DNA of 63,691 nucleotides from Polyangiaceae bacterium (GTDB lineage Bacteria > Myxococcota_A > Polyangia > Polyangiales > Polyangiaceae). The position numbers and the translations under genes were made by a program. Each line of letters begins with the position of its first letter. Positions within the stretch are counted from its first letter, which is position 1. The stretch spans positions 1 through 63,691 of the forward strand of contig JAICQL010000015.1 in NCBI GenBank assembly GCA_025937895.1, written 5' to 3'. Positions 42,779-53,725 of this stretch are shown one piece after another. The notes below the pieces were generated by a model that was not told the DNA's origin, did not search any database, and saw only the letters and a program-made list of their open reading frames with translations.

Positions 42779-45700
42779 TCAGTGCACGGGGAACGAGGCC
42801 GTCGGCGGCTTCTCGCCGGGGGCACGCTTGGGCTGCGCTGGCGCCGGCGGCGGCTTGGCGGGCTCGCTCGCTCGTGGCGGGGGGCTGATGAAGGCGGGAG
42901 CGCTCGGCTCGGACGACTTGCTCGCCGGTGCAACAGGGCGCGCCGGCTTGGGCCGAGCGGTACCCGAGGGCGCGCGCGGTGGCGCTCGCTCTGGCACGGC
43001 GGAGGCCGGTTCACGAGGTGCAACAGGTGCAACAGACTCGGGCTTTGCCGGTGGCGCAGGCTCGACCGGCGCAGGCGCGGGCTCGGAGGCGCTCGGCGCT
43101 GGCGACACCGGCGCCGGATTCACGGGCACCATCGGCTCGGGCACGCTCGGCGCAGCGGCGGCTTCCGGCCGGGGCTCTGCCGTGAGCGGCGCCTCGGGAG
43201 TGGCCGGCTCACGACCGAGCCGCCAGAGCGCGATCACCAGCGGTATCGCGGCGACGGCGAGCAAGCCCCCCACCCAGCGCGAGGTGCGGCGGGCGCGCTC
43301 GCGCCGGCGCTCGCGCTCTCTGCGCAGCGCCTCGCTGTCCACCTCGTCGTCATCGTCGGTCTGCACGGGCGGCGGCGCGCTGCTCTTGGGCCCGCCCTCG
43401 TACGTGCCCTCGTCCCCGGCGTGGAAGAACTCCGCCTCGTCCGCGGGGTGCTCCGCCGCCGCTGGCTCCACTGCGGCGCGCCTGAGCTGGCCACCGCTCG
43501 ACTGTGCTGCAGGCAAGGGCGCCCGAGCGGGCTCTGCCCCGGAAGCCCTGACGTGCGAGGCTGCTTCCCCTCCCCGCGCAGCTGCGCGGCCCGGCTCTGC
43601 CGGAACAGGCTCATAGCCAGAGCGCTTGCCGGCATCGACCGAGCGCTGAGGCGCGAGCGCCGGCGCGGGGCCGCCCATGCCGAAGCGTGTTCCACCGCGC
43701 GGCACTGCAGCAGGCGCTGCTGCAGCGGCAGGCGGCGTGTGGGCGGGTGGCACGACTGCAGACGGCACGACTGCAGTCGGCACGGCTGCGGGTGGCACGG
43801 CTGCGGGTGGCACGGCTGCGGGTGGCACGGCTGCAGGCTGCACGGGCGCAGGTGCGGCCGCCGCTGTTTCACCCTGCTGCGCCACCTCTGCAGGCCGGCG
43901 AATGCGAGCCACTTGCGCCAGCCCGCCCATGCCCAGCACCGTGCCGCCGCGTGTGCGCCCGCCGCTCACGGGCTCCGCTGCAGCCTCGGCGGGCCCGGGC
44001 GGCGCCGGCAAGGTGATGCGGCGCGAGTCCGCGTCGGGCGGCGCCGGGTCCCCCGGGCGCGCTGCGCGGCGCTCATCCCCCACCGTCACGATGCTCTTCG
44101 GAGTCATGCGAGCCGCATCACGCACGGCCGCATCACGGACATTCGCATCGCGACCAGCTGCCTCGCGAGGAGCTGCATCGCGCGCGGCGGCGGGCCCCCA
44201 GGCGCTGGGCAACAGCGGCGTGTTGCGATGCTGCACCTCGCGCGGCTCCGCCGCTTGCGCCGCGGGCCGCAGGGTGTGCAGCGGCGCCGGCTCCGCCGGG
44301 CGCACGGGCTCGAGCGGGCGAGCGGCAGCGGGCTCCAGCGCGCGCAGCCCGGGCACGGGCTCCGCGGCGCGCGCAGCCGGCGTGGACTCCATGGCGCGCA
44401 CGGAAGGCTCCGCCGAACGCGCAGCGGGCTCGGCAGAACGCACGGCGGGCTCCGAAGAGCGCACAGCGGCTTCCGCCGAACGCACAGCGGCCTCCGCCGA
44501 ACGCACAGCGGGCTCCGCCGAACGCACAGCGGCCTCCGCCGAACGCACAGCGGCCTCCGCCGAACGCACAGCGGGCACAGACTCCAGCGAGGGCGCGAAC
44601 GACTCGTGCGCGGGAGGTGCCGAGCCCTGCCGGGCAGGCACCAGCAGCGAGGCGCGCTCGAGCTCGGGCGCAGGGCTCGATGGCGCCGCAACCCGGTAGG
44701 ACGGCGCCACGGACGGCCGCTGCACGGGATCCGAGCGGCGCAGCAGCACCGGCTCCACCGTTGCGCCCGAGGGAACGAGCGCCGCCGGAGTGGCCGCGGG
44801 CACCACCAGCGAGTCGGCGCGCACCCCATCGCCCTCGGACGCGGCTTGCTCCGCCGGCTCGACGGCGATCAGCAGACCCTCGAAGTAGAACTTCGAGAGC
44901 ACCGTCAACGTGGACAGATCGTCGAAGGGCGAGTCATCGATCAGATCGAGCAAGGTGCGCTTGCCGTCGATCAGGCGCAGCACGCCGTTCAGCTCATCCG
45001 GGATCTCGTTGAGCCTGCTGAGCAGCGCCTCGTGATCCAGATCGATCAAGGTATTTTCCGGGGGCAGCTGCTCTGCCAGGCGCCCCAGCTCGTCCACGCG
45101 GCGCAGGCCCTCCATCAACAGCGCATTGGTGGAGGCCTCGATCACCACGGCGTGATCGACCGAGCGAAACTCCAGATCAAAGGTGCCGGTGGTCCAGGTG
45201 ATGGCCCGGTACACCGCCTCTTCACCGCGCAGGTCGCCCACCTCGGCGTCGATCAGCTGGCCCTTCTGGAAATACAGCTGCGCCTCGCGATCACCCCGCT
45301 TCACGCTGGCCACGCCACTCTTGCCGCTGACCGCGATGGTCTGCAGCAGGTCGACCACGGCCACGTCCTCCAGCGAGCCCGAGAAGCGAGTGCGCGCCAG
45401 CGACTCTGTCGCGATGCGTTGCTGGTTGCGCCGGGCCAGCAGCATGTGGACCCGGGTCACCACCTCGCGCACGAAGATGGGCTTGGCCAGGTAATCGTCC
45501 ACGCCCAGCTCGAGCCCGCGCAGCTTGTCCTCCAGCGCGCCCTGCTCGGTGAGGAAGACGATCGGCACTTCCTTCAGCTCCGAGCGTGAGCGCACCTCGC
45601 GCACGAAGCCAAAGCCATCCGAGTCGGGCAATCGCGTGTCGGTGAGGATCAGGTCGGGCGAGCCGTGCTCCAGCTTGGCGAGCGCGTTCTCGGCGCTGGT

Positions 45701-45799
45701 GGCGGTGGTGACGGTGAAGCCAGCGCTGCGCAGGCTCACCTCCAGGACCCGAGCGCTGCTCGAGTCTGCATCCACCAACAAGATCTGCTGTTTCGCCAT
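42779..45799 (-). CDS. Receiver-DUF4388 protein with repeat-rich region and membrane helix
   Basis: This 1006-residue protein starts at the ATG at 45799. Residues 1-122 are a receiver domain ([15 protein letters not shown], phospho-acceptor Asp in [13 protein letters not shown], Lys in YLAKPIF). Residues about 135-320 are DUF4388-like ([41 protein letters not shown]). Then comes a 500-residue Ala/Pro/Glu-rich region with nine heptads of the VRSAEAA type (about 406-468) and a pentapeptide AAVPP run. A membrane helix near 842-860 ([20 protein letters not shown]) is followed by a 145-residue Pro/Ala tail. A short motif RGGT(V/R)(L/F)GMGG occurs twice. Such proteins occur widely in myxobacteria, where DUF4388 is thought to help connect signals; the target is unknown. 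Confidence 0.8.
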   Translation of the reverse strand: MAKQQILLVDADSSSARVLEVSLRSAGFTVTTATSAENALAKLEHGSPDLILTDTRLPDSDGFGFVREVRSRSELKEVPIVFLTEQGALEDKLRGLELGVDDYLAKPIFVREVVTRVHMLLARRNQQRIATESLARTRFSGSLEDVAVVDLLQTIAVSGKSGVASVKRGDREAQLYFQKGQLIDAEVGDLRGEEAVYRAITWTTGTFDLEFRSVDHAVVIEASTNALLMEGLRRVDELGRLAEQLPPENTLIDLDHEALLSRLNEIPDELNGVLRLIDGKRTLLDLIDDSPFDDLSTLTVLSKFYFEGLLIAVEPAEQAASEGDGVRADSLVVPAATPAALVPSGATVEPVLLRRSDPVQRPSVAPSYRVAAPSSPAPELERASLLVPARQGSAPPAHESFAPSLESVPAVRSAEAAVRSAEAAVRSAEPAVRSAEAAVRSAEAAVRSSEPAVRSAEPAARSAEPSVRAMESTPAARAAEPVPGLRALEPAAARPLEPVRPAEPAPLHTLRPAAQAAEPREVQHRNTPLLPSAWGPAAARDAAPREAAGRDANVRDAAVRDAARMTPKSIVTVGDERRAARPGDPAPPDADSRRITLPAPPGPAEAAAEPVSGGRTRGGTVLGMGGLAQVARIRRPAEVAQQGETAAAAPAPVQPAAVPPAAVPPAAVPPAAVPTAVVPSAVVPPAHTPPAAAAAPAAVPRGGTRFGMGGPAPALAPQRSVDAGKRSGYEPVPAEPGRAAARGGEAASHVRASGAEPARAPLPAAQSSGGQLRRAAVEPAAAEHPADEAEFFHAGDEGTYEGGPKSSAPPPVQTDDDDEVDSEALRRERERRRERARRTSRWVGGLLAVAAIPLVIALWRLGREPATPEAPLTAEPRPEAAAAPSVPEPMVPVNPAPVSPAPSASEPAPAPVEPAPPAKPESVAPVAPREPASAVPERAPPRAPSGTARPKPARPVAPASKSSEPSAPAFISPPPRASEPAKPPPAPAQPKRAPGEKPPTASFPVH
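43749..43838 (-). repeat. 15-bp tandem repeat encoding an AAVPP-type run
   Basis: Six units of 15 bp start at 43749, 43764, 43779, 43794, 43809 and 43824. The central ones are identical. They are in frame in the receiver-DUF4388 gene and encode Pro-Ala-Ala-Val-Pro type pentapeptides. Confidence 0.85.
44398..44580 (-). repeat. 21-bp tandem repeat encoding seven-residue VRSAEAA units
   Basis: About nine 21-bp units lie in frame in the receiver-DUF4388 gene, with phase positions at 44398, 44419, 44440, 44461, 44482, 44503, 44524, 44545 and 44566. The right-hand copies are nearly identical, the left-hand ones have diverged. The encoded heptads alternate Ala and Pro at one position ([14 protein letters not shown]). 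Confidence 0.88.
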
Positions 45800-46182
45800 T
45801 AACTAACTCGAGTCCCCGGCCCCGCGTTCGCCCTGCCCCTCGTGGATGCAGCCTCAGAAGTATCGCCCACGCACCTGGCGGAGCAATCTGTATCTATTTG
45901 GGAGGGTTTGGGTCTCCGATCTGCCTGAGCTGCCGTCTCCACGTTGCCGCTGCTCGAGATTTTCCTGCCGGCTGTGACAACGGCCGCTGGCTGCGCTCAC
46001 AACAGCGCACCCGAGATATCGCCGCCGTCACGCTGCGCGAGCTCCGCCGACCCCAGGACCGGCTCCCGGGCACCGAGCTATCGGGCCAGGACGCGGCGGA
46101 GTACGTCGCAGACGGATGCGGGCTTAACCCGGGCAGCGAGCGACCGCCCGGCGAACGCTTTCAGGCGCGTGACTGGGGTGAG
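45800..46182. other. Intergenic region, no feature seen
   Basis: In 383 bases no gene, repeat or clear promoter was recognised. It should contain the promoter of the leftward receiver-DUF4388 gene and the 3' side of the leftward lectin gene. An open frame of 80 codons on the plus strand at 45944 has an Arg/Ser/Ala composition typical of chance. Confidence 0.4.
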
Positions 46183-47121
46183 CTAGAGCGACCTCTCGCA
46201 GACGTACGGGAGCGCGTCACTGCAGCGCCGATCGTACCAGGCGTTGCTGCCATCGTTTCGCTTCTCGATACAGTCAGCGAGGCCGGTACCGTCATTCGGC
46301 TGCCCCGGGGCCCAGCCGAAGAAGGTGAAAGCGCTGCCATCCACCCAGCGGAAGTTGTCGTCCTGCGGCGTGTCCGAGCCGCCCAGCCACAGGCCAGCGC
46401 CGTTACCCAGCGGAAGCCCCAGCTCGCTCACCCAGCGATCCAGGAACGTGTTTTCCTCGGCGGACTGCACGCTCGCCAGGTGCCCACCCCAGCCCACACA
46501 GCTGGCCTCCGCCTCAGGCCAAGCAGTGGCCGCCGCGAAGAACTGATAACAGCTCCCTCCAAACGTCGAGCCCGGACACTGGGGCTCGGGCTCGGGTTCT
46601 GGCTGCGGCTCAGGCTCGGGCTCGGGTTCTGGCTGCGGCTCAGGCTCGGGCTCGGGTTCTGGCTGCGGCTCAGGCTCAGGCTCGGGTTCCGGCTCGGGCT
46701 GGACGGACGGACCTGCATCCGCCGCGCCGGAGCTCGGCGGCGGGACAGCGCCATTCGCGACGCCCACCTCCCCATCGGGGCGTGCGCCCCCGCTCTGCTC
46801 GCCTTTGCCCTCTCCCGGATCGAGATTGACGTTGGAGGGCAGCTGCTCGGGAGGCGTACCGTTGGTGGTATTGACCTCGCCACCTACTCCGCCAACCATG
46901 GGAGCCGGAGTACCCGGGCGGCCCTGGAGCGGCGCTTCCTCCGTCTGCTCTGCCTCGAGCATCGTAGGCTCGTAGGGATCCGACGTGAGGGTGCAAGCTG
47001 ACAGCAGGGCTGCTGCTGACAAGCTCAGCAGGGCTGCTGCTGACGAGCTCAGCACTGCCTGCGCCGAGGTGGACGCCGGCTGACTGGGCTTCACGCGAGC
47101 TCGAGCGATGATAAAGCTCAC
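46183..47121 (-). CDS. Lipoprotein with C-type lectin-like domain
   Basis: This is a lipoprotein with a C-terminal C-type lectin-like domain. The GTG at 47121 (after GAGG) gives 312 residues; an ATG at 47184 would add 21. The signal ends in the lipobox LLSAC. Then come a Gly/Pro-rich linker and a run of Glu-Pro/Gln-Pro repeats of about 35 residues. The lectin domain starts at [14 protein letters not shown] and shows [20 protein letters not shown] (first helices), [28 protein letters not shown] and [15 protein letters not shown], with the six expected Cys. The QPN motif, at the place of the Ca2+-binding EPN/QPD tripeptide, leaves sugar binding uncertain. It should sit on the cell surface. Confidence 0.82.
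   Translation of the reverse strand: MSFIIARARVKPSQPASTSAQAVLSSSAAALLSLSAAALLSACTLTSDPYEPTMLEAEQTEEAPLQGRPGTPAPMVGGVGGEVNTTNGTPPEQLPSNVNLDPGEGKGEQSGGARPDGEVGVANGAVPPPSSGAADAGPSVQPEPEPEPEPEPQPEPEPEPEPQPEPEPEPEPQPEPEPEPQCPGSTFGGSCYQFFAAATAWPEAEASCVGWGGHLASVQSAEENTFLDRWVSELGLPLGNGAGLWLGGSDTPQDDNFRWVDGSAFTFFGWAPGQPNDGTGLADCIEKRNDGSNAWYDRRCSDALPYVCERSL
46582..46690 (-). repeat. 30-bp tandem repeat encoding Glu-Pro/Gln-Pro run
   Basis: A 30-bp unit recurs with starts at 46591, 46621 and 46651, in frame in the lectin lipoprotein gene. It encodes alternating EP and QP dipeptides, a stiff linker between the lipid anchor and the lectin domain. Confidence 0.85.
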
Positions 47122-47547
47122 TCTCAGGTCCTCTTGCGGCGGACCATCCCGATACGGCTGCGCCGCTATGGGGCAGCGTATCATGCCTTTGAGCACAACG
47201 ATATGGCCGCAGTGCTTCGCGCAGACAGGCAGCGCTGAAGACGTGGCTCATCACGCACACGGAGGCACGCAGTAGACCTGCGGCGCACAGCCTGCCCATA
47301 GCTTTTCACGCAAGCGGCACGCCTGACCTCGAGCGCACGTTTCGACGGCTACACGCCGGCGCCTGTCAGCGCCCGGCGCCGGGTGTTCCACCGAGAAAAA
47401 CCCCGCGCCAGTCAGCACCTACAGCAGCGCCGCAGTACGAGCTCTCCGCACGTCATGCCGCTCGTGCTGCTCGGCATCACCCCACCGGGGGAGAAGCTCG
47501 AATGTCCTGTGTGGTAGCTGCACCAAAGACGTTCTGATCAGGGGGAG
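47122..47547. other. Divergent intergenic region
   Basis: These 426 bases separate the leftward lectin gene and the rightward DUF2378-like gene. No gene or clear promoter was recognised. An AGGGGGAG ribosome site occurs at its right end just before the ATG at 47548. If the lectin gene starts at 47184 the gap is 63 bases shorter. Confidence 0.4.
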
Positions 47548-48174
47548 ATGCCCAGCACCAAGATCCATGCCGCCTCGCCTGCGCGCCAGCCCACACGAGG
47601 CGCCGAGCCGGGACCAAGGGTAAAGGGCATCGCGTTCCGCACCATCGATACCTGCTTCACGGAGCTATGCGGGGTCGATGCGCGCGCGCGTGCACATGCG
47701 CTGCTGGGCAGCGAGGTGGCAGAGGCGTACCGCTATGGCACCCTGCTGGCCGCGAGCTGGTATCCCATCGGCTGGTATCGCGACGTGCTGGCTGCGTTTC
47801 GCGCCTCCGTCAGCGCTGGCCCGGAGCTGCCGAGGCGCATCGGACGGCTCTCCGTGCAGCACGACATGAAGGGTGCCCACAAGCGCCTGATCGCCTGGCT
47901 CGCCTCGCCGCAGACCCTGCTCTCGCTCTCGCAGCGCGTCTTCAACAACTACTACGACACGGGCTCCTTGCAGATCAGCGAGTCGCGCCCGGGCTTCGTG
48001 CGCATGCACGCGGTGGGTTGCCTCGACCGGGACGTGAACATGTGGAGCGAGCTGGCGGGCTCCTCCGAGGCCTTGCTCGAGATCGCGGGGGCGCGGCAGG
48101 TGCAGGTGCGCTGGCTCTCCGGTGGGCGCGAAGAGGGCCCCGACCACGAGTTCGAAGCGCACTGGGCGCACTAG
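47548..48174 (+). CDS. DUF2378/TIGR02265-type protein
   Basis: This 208-residue protein matches the outline of the DUF2378 family, which is largely restricted to myxobacteria. The pattern is VKGIAFRTIDTCF at the start, then AASWYPIGWYRDVLAAF, LSVQHDMKGAHKRLIAWLAS, RVFNNYYDTGSLQI, VGCLDRDVNMW and a C-terminal GARQVQVRWLSGG. The family's function is unknown; members are cytoplasmic. The ATG is preceded by AGGGGGAG. The next gene, pilin-like, follows 57 bases later in the same direction. Confidence 0.75.
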   Translation: MPSTKIHAASPARQPTRGAEPGPRVKGIAFRTIDTCFTELCGVDARARAHALLGSEVAEAYRYGTLLAASWYPIGWYRDVLAAFRASVSAGPELPRRIGRLSVQHDMKGAHKRLIAWLASPQTLLSLSQRVFNNYYDTGSLQISESRPGFVRMHAVGCLDRDVNMWSELAGSSEALLEIAGARQVQVRWLSGGREEGPDHEFEAHWAH

Positions 48175-48231
48175 CCCGCCCGGCACGACCCGCGCACGCG
48201 AGTGGCGGGCACCAGCGCAGAGTGATAGCCT

Positions 48232-48726
48232 GTGCGCGAGGTGCGGTCCCTGAGTCTGCTCGAAGGAGCGGTTGGATTCGCCGTCGTCGGCTCCGTGCTG
48301 GCGGTCGGTGTGCCGGCATTCTTGCGCGACCTGCACGCCTCGCGGCTGGTGGAGCCAATGGCGGGGCTGGAGCGCATCGCCGCTGCCGCCGCGGCGCGAG
48401 CAGCGCACGAGCCCGTGGCCAGCGCCTACCCGCCCAGCGTGGGGCTGACGCCCGCCGTCGTGCCGTCGGGCGCTGCCGTGCGGGATGCTCCGGGTAGCTG
48501 GGAGCATCCCACCTGGGTCGCCCTGGATTTCGGCTTCAGCACGCCGCACCGCTACAGCTTCGAGTTCGAGAGCGAGCGGCGGGGCAAGCGCTCGCGCTAT
48601 CGCGCCACGGCTCGCGGTGATCTGGACGGTGACGGGCAGCTGAGCGAGTTCAGCGTGCAGGGCGAGGTGAGTGAAGGCCGCTCACCGGTGACCTACCCGC
48701 TGGAGATGCACCGCGAGATCGAGTGA
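48232..48726 (+). CDS. Type IV pilin-like protein with non-canonical leader
   Basis: This 164-residue protein starts with a GTG at 48232, or possibly 48241. The N-terminus VRSLSLLEGAVGFAVVGSVL then LAVGVPAFL has the Glu at the +5 position and the long helix of type IV pilins. The residue before the mature start would be Ser, not the usual Gly, and the leader would be very short. The C-terminal part contains YRATARGDLDGDGQLSEF, very like ARGDLDGDGLQFST of the pilin gene at 61168, which supports the pilin assignment. It may be a minor pilin or pseudopilin, or a processed-less paralogue. It precedes an exported protein gene. Confidence 0.6.
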   Translation: MREVRSLSLLEGAVGFAVVGSVLAVGVPAFLRDLHASRLVEPMAGLERIAAAAAARAAHEPVASAYPPSVGLTPAVVPSGAAVRDAPGSWEHPTWVALDFGFSTPHRYSFEFESERRGKRSRYRATARGDLDGDGQLSEFSVQGEVSEGRSPVTYPLEMHREIE

Positions 48727-48832
48727 GCCGCCGCGTGAGCCCGCGCCCCAGCAGCCGCAGCGCTGGCCGCATCCCCGGAAATGGCCTCACCCCGCCCGGC
48801 CATGGCAAGCTGTGCACATGGTAGCGGGCGGA

Positions 48833-49756
48833 ATGCAGCGGCGCGTGCGCGGGGCCCTGCCCCCACTGTTATGCCTGCTGATCGGCACGTGCCTGGTGAT
48901 GCTGGTGCGCCAGCCCCTGCTGGCTCGCTACCAGCAGCCGGTGGCGAAGGAGGCGGTCTCGCTGCTGCTCACGCCAGAGTACAGCGTGGCCTTCAGCCTG
49001 GGCCACCGCGCGGCGCTCGGCGACTACCTCTTCAGCACCTTGCTGGTGCGCTACGGGCAGAGCTTCCGCAACAAGCTGCCAGACCCGGCCACGTACCGCT
49101 ACCTGGACACCATCACCACCCTGGTGCCCACCTTCGCCAGCCCGTATCTCTACGCCGACGCGCTCTTGACCCTGCTGCCCATCCCGCCCGGCCCCGAAAA
49201 CTACCTGGCGGTGCGGCGCCTGCACGAGCGCGGCATGGCCGCCTTGCCGTACCACCAGGAGCTCTGGCTGGTGGCAGGCCAGTTTGCCACCTACATCGCG
49301 CCGCAGCGCATCCCGGAGCCGCACGCCAGCGAGCTGCGGCGCAAGGGCATGGCGGATCTGGCGCGCGCCTGCGAGCTGGTGAGCAACAACGAGAACATCC
49401 CGCACGGCTGCATCGCCGTGGTCACGCGCATGCACAAGGAGGGCCAGCGAGATGCGATGGTGCGCATGCTCTCGCGCACCCTCGCGGTCAACGATGATCC
49501 AGAGATCCGCCAGCGCGTACTCGCGTACCTGAAGCGCGACGCCACCGAGCGGGAGCGCGAGCGCTTCGTCGGGCGCATGCAGGAGCTCGAGGCGATCTGG
49601 AGAGCGCAGGTGCCGCAGGTCTCGCGCACGATGATGTCCCTCTTGGGCCCAGGGCCGAACGTCTGGCAGTGCGCCGGGCATGAGGCGTCGGCCTCGCGCG
49701 GCTGCGAGACGACCTGGCGAGACTGGGGCGAGGCGCGATCTGCCAGTGACGGCTGA
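48833..49756 (+). CDS. Membrane-anchored helical protein, unknown function
   Basis: This 307-residue protein starts at the ATG at 48833 after GGGCGGA (48818 is another ATG). One N-terminal membrane helix (LPPLLCLLIGTCLVMLV) anchors a long helical domain with TPR-like spacing (ALGDYLFSTLLVRYG, YRYLDTITTLVPTFASPYLY, MADLARACELVSNN). The C-terminal part has a Cys pair (WQCAGHEAS, RGCETTW). No family is recognised. It lies about 100 bases after the pilin-like gene and may function with it. Confidence 0.6.
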   Translation: MQRRVRGALPPLLCLLIGTCLVMLVRQPLLARYQQPVAKEAVSLLLTPEYSVAFSLGHRAALGDYLFSTLLVRYGQSFRNKLPDPATYRYLDTITTLVPTFASPYLYADALLTLLPIPPGPENYLAVRRLHERGMAALPYHQELWLVAGQFATYIAPQRIPEPHASELRRKGMADLARACELVSNNENIPHGCIAVVTRMHKEGQRDAMVRMLSRTLAVNDDPEIRQRVLAYLKRDATERERERFVGRMQELEAIWRAQVPQVSRTMMSLLGPGPNVWQCAGHEASASRGCETTWRDWGEARSASDG

Positions 49757-49857
49757 GGGCGTTTTTCCGCCAAGGTGCAACGGCGTTGTTCCCTTGCAGG
49801 GCAATTGCGCGCTCTGCGAGCTGTGATTTTGCCGGCCTGCAGGGGTAAACTGGCCGG

Positions 49858-51111
49858 GTGAGACGACAGACCACATTTCGTTCGGCAGGGTTCGGGATCA
49901 CGAGCGCCCTGGCGCTGCTGCTGGCGGCCGTCAGCTGCGGCGGTGATGGCGAGGAGTGCACCACGATCCAGTGCGCTCAGAGCCAGCAGAGCAACTCGCC
50001 CGCGCAGGGCGGCAGCAGCGGCAACGGCTCTACCCCGGGTGTTCCGGGCGGTGATCTGCTCGGCAATGATCCCGGTCAGCAGCCCTCCAACGGCTTGCAA
50101 GACGGTCAGGTCTGTCAGGGCGTGTCGGTGAACGCGCCGACCACGCCGGTCAACGTGTTGATCCTGCTCGACCGCTCCGTCTCCATGAACGATCCGGTGG
50201 ACCGCAACGTGCCGGACGCGCCCACCCGCTGGGAAGCGGTCACCGCCGCGCTGCGCTCGTTCGTGAACAGCGCGCAGGCGGCCCAGGCACGCGTGGGCCT
50301 GCAGTTCTTCGGGCTGATGGCGCAGGACGACTGCAGCGTGGACAAATACGCCGCGCCCGCCGTGGGCATCGCGCCGCTCGAGGCCAACCGCGCCGCGCTG
50401 TTGAACGCCATCGACACCACGCGCCCCGGCTCTTTCACCCCCACCGCCCCGGCGCTGGAGGGCACCTTGCGCTACGCGCTCGGCGTGGCGCAGCGCCCGG
50501 AGAACGCAGACATCCCGACCGTGCTGGTGATGGCCTCCGATGGCATCCCCACCGAGTGTGGCCCGCTGGATGCGAACGGGGTGATGTACACGTCCTTCGC
50601 GCAGCTGACGGACATCCTCAGCGCCTACTCACAGCCGCCGAAGGATGCTGCGGGCAACCCGACCCAGCCGCCCATCCGCACGTACATCGTGGGCACGCAG
50701 CAGCTCTCCAGCAATGCGGTCTCGCTCGCCCGCGCCGGCGATGGCCAGGCCTTCCTGGTGGGGAATGAGGCGGGCGCAGCCGTGGATCTGGAGGCGCGCT
50801 TCCTGGACGCGCTGCTGCGCATCGTGGCCAAGCCGCTGAGCTGCACGGTCGAGCTGCCGCAGACGGCGCCCGACGGGCAAACGCTCGACTTCGAGAAGGT
50901 GCGTGTGCGCTTCACGGCCGCCAACAGCGGCACCGTGACGGAGTACCCGCGGGTCGACAGCGTGGTCTCGTGCGGTGGCAACCAGGCCTGGTACTACGAC
51001 GATCCAGTCGACCCGACGAGCATCGCGTTCTGCGACGCCGCCTGTCAGGCGCTGGGCGCGGGTGATCTGAGCGTCGAGCTCGGCTGCTCGCCTCAGCGCA
51101 TCGTGCGCTAG
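49858..51111 (+). CDS. Lipoprotein with von Willebrand factor A domain
   Basis: This 417-residue protein starts with a GTG. A signal ends in the lipobox AAVSC, then a Gly/Ser/Asn-rich spacer of about 60 residues. The von Willebrand A domain runs from about 97 to 300: VNVLILLDRSVSMND (metal site DxSxS), RVGLQFFG, FTPTAPALEGTL (Thr of the metal site) and TVLVMASDGIPTEC. The C-terminal part has CTVELPQT and a Cys-containing end (FCDAACQALG, LGCSP). Such lipoproteins are common in myxobacteria; most bind proteins at the surface. Function not known. Confidence 0.85.
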   Translation: MRRQTTFRSAGFGITSALALLLAAVSCGGDGEECTTIQCAQSQQSNSPAQGGSSGNGSTPGVPGGDLLGNDPGQQPSNGLQDGQVCQGVSVNAPTTPVNVLILLDRSVSMNDPVDRNVPDAPTRWEAVTAALRSFVNSAQAAQARVGLQFFGLMAQDDCSVDKYAAPAVGIAPLEANRAALLNAIDTTRPGSFTPTAPALEGTLRYALGVAQRPENADIPTVLVMASDGIPTECGPLDANGVMYTSFAQLTDILSAYSQPPKDAAGNPTQPPIRTYIVGTQQLSSNAVSLARAGDGQAFLVGNEAGAAVDLEARFLDALLRIVAKPLSCTVELPQTAPDGQTLDFEKVRVRFTAANSGTVTEYPRVDSVVSCGGNQAWYYDDPVDPTSIAFCDAACQALGAGDLSVELGCSPQRIVR

Positions 51112-51186
51112 CCTCGCTGCCGCCTCGGCTCGCTGCCGCCTCGGCTCCGCGTGCCGCCTCGGCTCCGCGTGCCGGGGCGGCCGCGC

Positions 51187-52329
51187 TCAGTCGCTCCTCT
51201 TGCGCTGCATCTGCTGGCGCACCGCGGTCTGGATCACCGCGGGTACGTTCTTGCTCTTGCTCAGCGAGCGCAGATCATTGTCGCGCAGGTGCGGGATCAA
51301 GCGCGCCGCGAAGGTGAACGGGGTCTTCGGGTTGCAGACCAGGTTCATCTTCACCTTGTAGTTGCGGGTGAAGTCCTTGTTCTGGGCGATCACGCGCAAC
51401 ACGTCCTCCATCACGCTCCGGCTGGAGGAGATCAGCACGGCTTCGTTCTCGTTCAGGAGCGGGCTGGTGGCGGCGGCCGTGGCCACCAGGCGGTTGCGAT
51501 CGCGCACCAGCAGCATGCGCTCGGCGCTGTTGCCCAGTGTGGCGCGGCGGATCTTCTGGCTGATGGTCATGTTGCCCAGCTGGGTGGAGAGCGGCTGAAA
51601 CTTCTCCTTGAGCTGCTCCTCCCCCTCCTCGTCCACGTCGTGCGTGTCCTCCTCCGCGGCGGCCTGCAGCTCCTTGGCGAGCTCATCCACCTTCTGGAAC
51701 AGCTCGTCATCGTAGCTCGCCTCCTCTGTCGGCTCGGGGATGAGCTGGTTCTGGATCGCCGCAGCCGCCTGCTTGAAGGCAGGGATGTTGAGCTCCAGCT
51801 CGTTACGAACGGCCAGGTCCACCAGGCGATCCGCCGTCGACATGCGGACCCGCTTGTTCATGTATAACTTCTCAATCACCCGCGGGAAGCGCAGCAGCAC
51901 GCTATCGCTGGCAGCCACGATCTCACCGAGGGCCTCATTGGCGCGTTCTGCGACCAGCTCCAGCGCCTCGCTGCTGATGTTGCGCGCGGCCAGCAGCCGG
52001 CTCACCACCGCCGCATCGCCGTGGTGCACCTCTGCCAGCCACTCCAGCACCCGCGTCTGCAGGTCGGTGGCCAGCGCCCCCTGCAGAATGGGCTCCGGGA
52101 ATGCTTCGAGCGTGTGTCGTGCAGTGGCCGCCAGCTCGGCGTTCGAGTTGCCGGCAAAGACGCACACCAGGGTGACGATGGCCTCGGGCTTGAGGCCCGG
52201 CGCGATGCCCTTTGCCGCCATCATGCGCAGCGGCAATGGTGCGTTCTCCGCCAGCATGCGCTGCGCGGGGCCGGGCAGCACGCTGGTGTCGATCGTGCGC
52301 GCGGGCGTAACCTCCGCAGCAGCGCTCAT
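51187..52329 (-). CDS. HEAT-like helical protein, unknown function
   Basis: This 380-residue cytoplasmic protein from the ATG at 52329 is nearly all helix. Repeats such as LPLRMMAAKGIAPGLKPEAI, LQTRVLEWLAEVHHGDAAVV and RVIEKLYMNKRVRMSTADRL recur with HEAT-like spacing. An acidic stretch (AAEEDTHDVDEEGEEQ) divides it, and the C-terminal part has FTRNYKVKMNLVCNPKTPF. No family is recognised. The frame is open further upstream but overlaps the divergent kinase gene. It is convergent with the von Willebrand A lipoprotein. Confidence 0.55.
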   Translation of the reverse strand: MSAAAEVTPARTIDTSVLPGPAQRMLAENAPLPLRMMAAKGIAPGLKPEAIVTLVCVFAGNSNAELAATARHTLEAFPEPILQGALATDLQTRVLEWLAEVHHGDAAVVSRLLAARNISSEALELVAERANEALGEIVAASDSVLLRFPRVIEKLYMNKRVRMSTADRLVDLAVRNELELNIPAFKQAAAAIQNQLIPEPTEEASYDDELFQKVDELAKELQAAAEEDTHDVDEEGEEQLKEKFQPLSTQLGNMTISQKIRRATLGNSAERMLLVRDRNRLVATAAATSPLLNENEAVLISSSRSVMEDVLRVIAQNKDFTRNYKVKMNLVCNPKTPFTFAARLIPHLRDNDLRSLSKSKNVPAVIQTAVRQQMQRKRSD

Positions 52330-52514
52330 GTGCTGCACCTTGCCAAGCAACGTGAAGAGTGCGCCGTGGGAGTCATCGGAAACATTGAACGGGACAATCC
52401 CACTCCCACAATACCCCGCCTGATGTAGGTGCTGCACTTCGCCCGTGCTAGCCGACCTTTGCCAGCCGCCAGGGGCTTGCCGGCGCGGCGGGAGGCGCGT
52501 AAAAGTTGGCGTCC

Positions 52515-53633
<1,119 letters not shown>

Positions 53634-53725
53634 GCGCCTGCCGTCGCAGAGCGCAGCGGCGCGGCTCGTGATGAGCTTGATGACAGAGCTGGTGGTGCAC
53701 GGGTGTGGCCCTCTCTGCTCGCGAC

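Noticed and set aside
42650..45589. 979-codon plus-strand frame opposite the receiver-DUF4388 gene
   Set aside because: It is the antisense of a real gene. Its composition (Arg/Gly/His/Leu) and the mirrored repeats show it is a GC-rich shadow.
45898..47001. 367-codon plus-strand frame opposite the lectin lipoprotein
   Set aside because: Antisense of the EP/QP repeat and lectin domain, with repetitive Leu/Gly/Arg composition.
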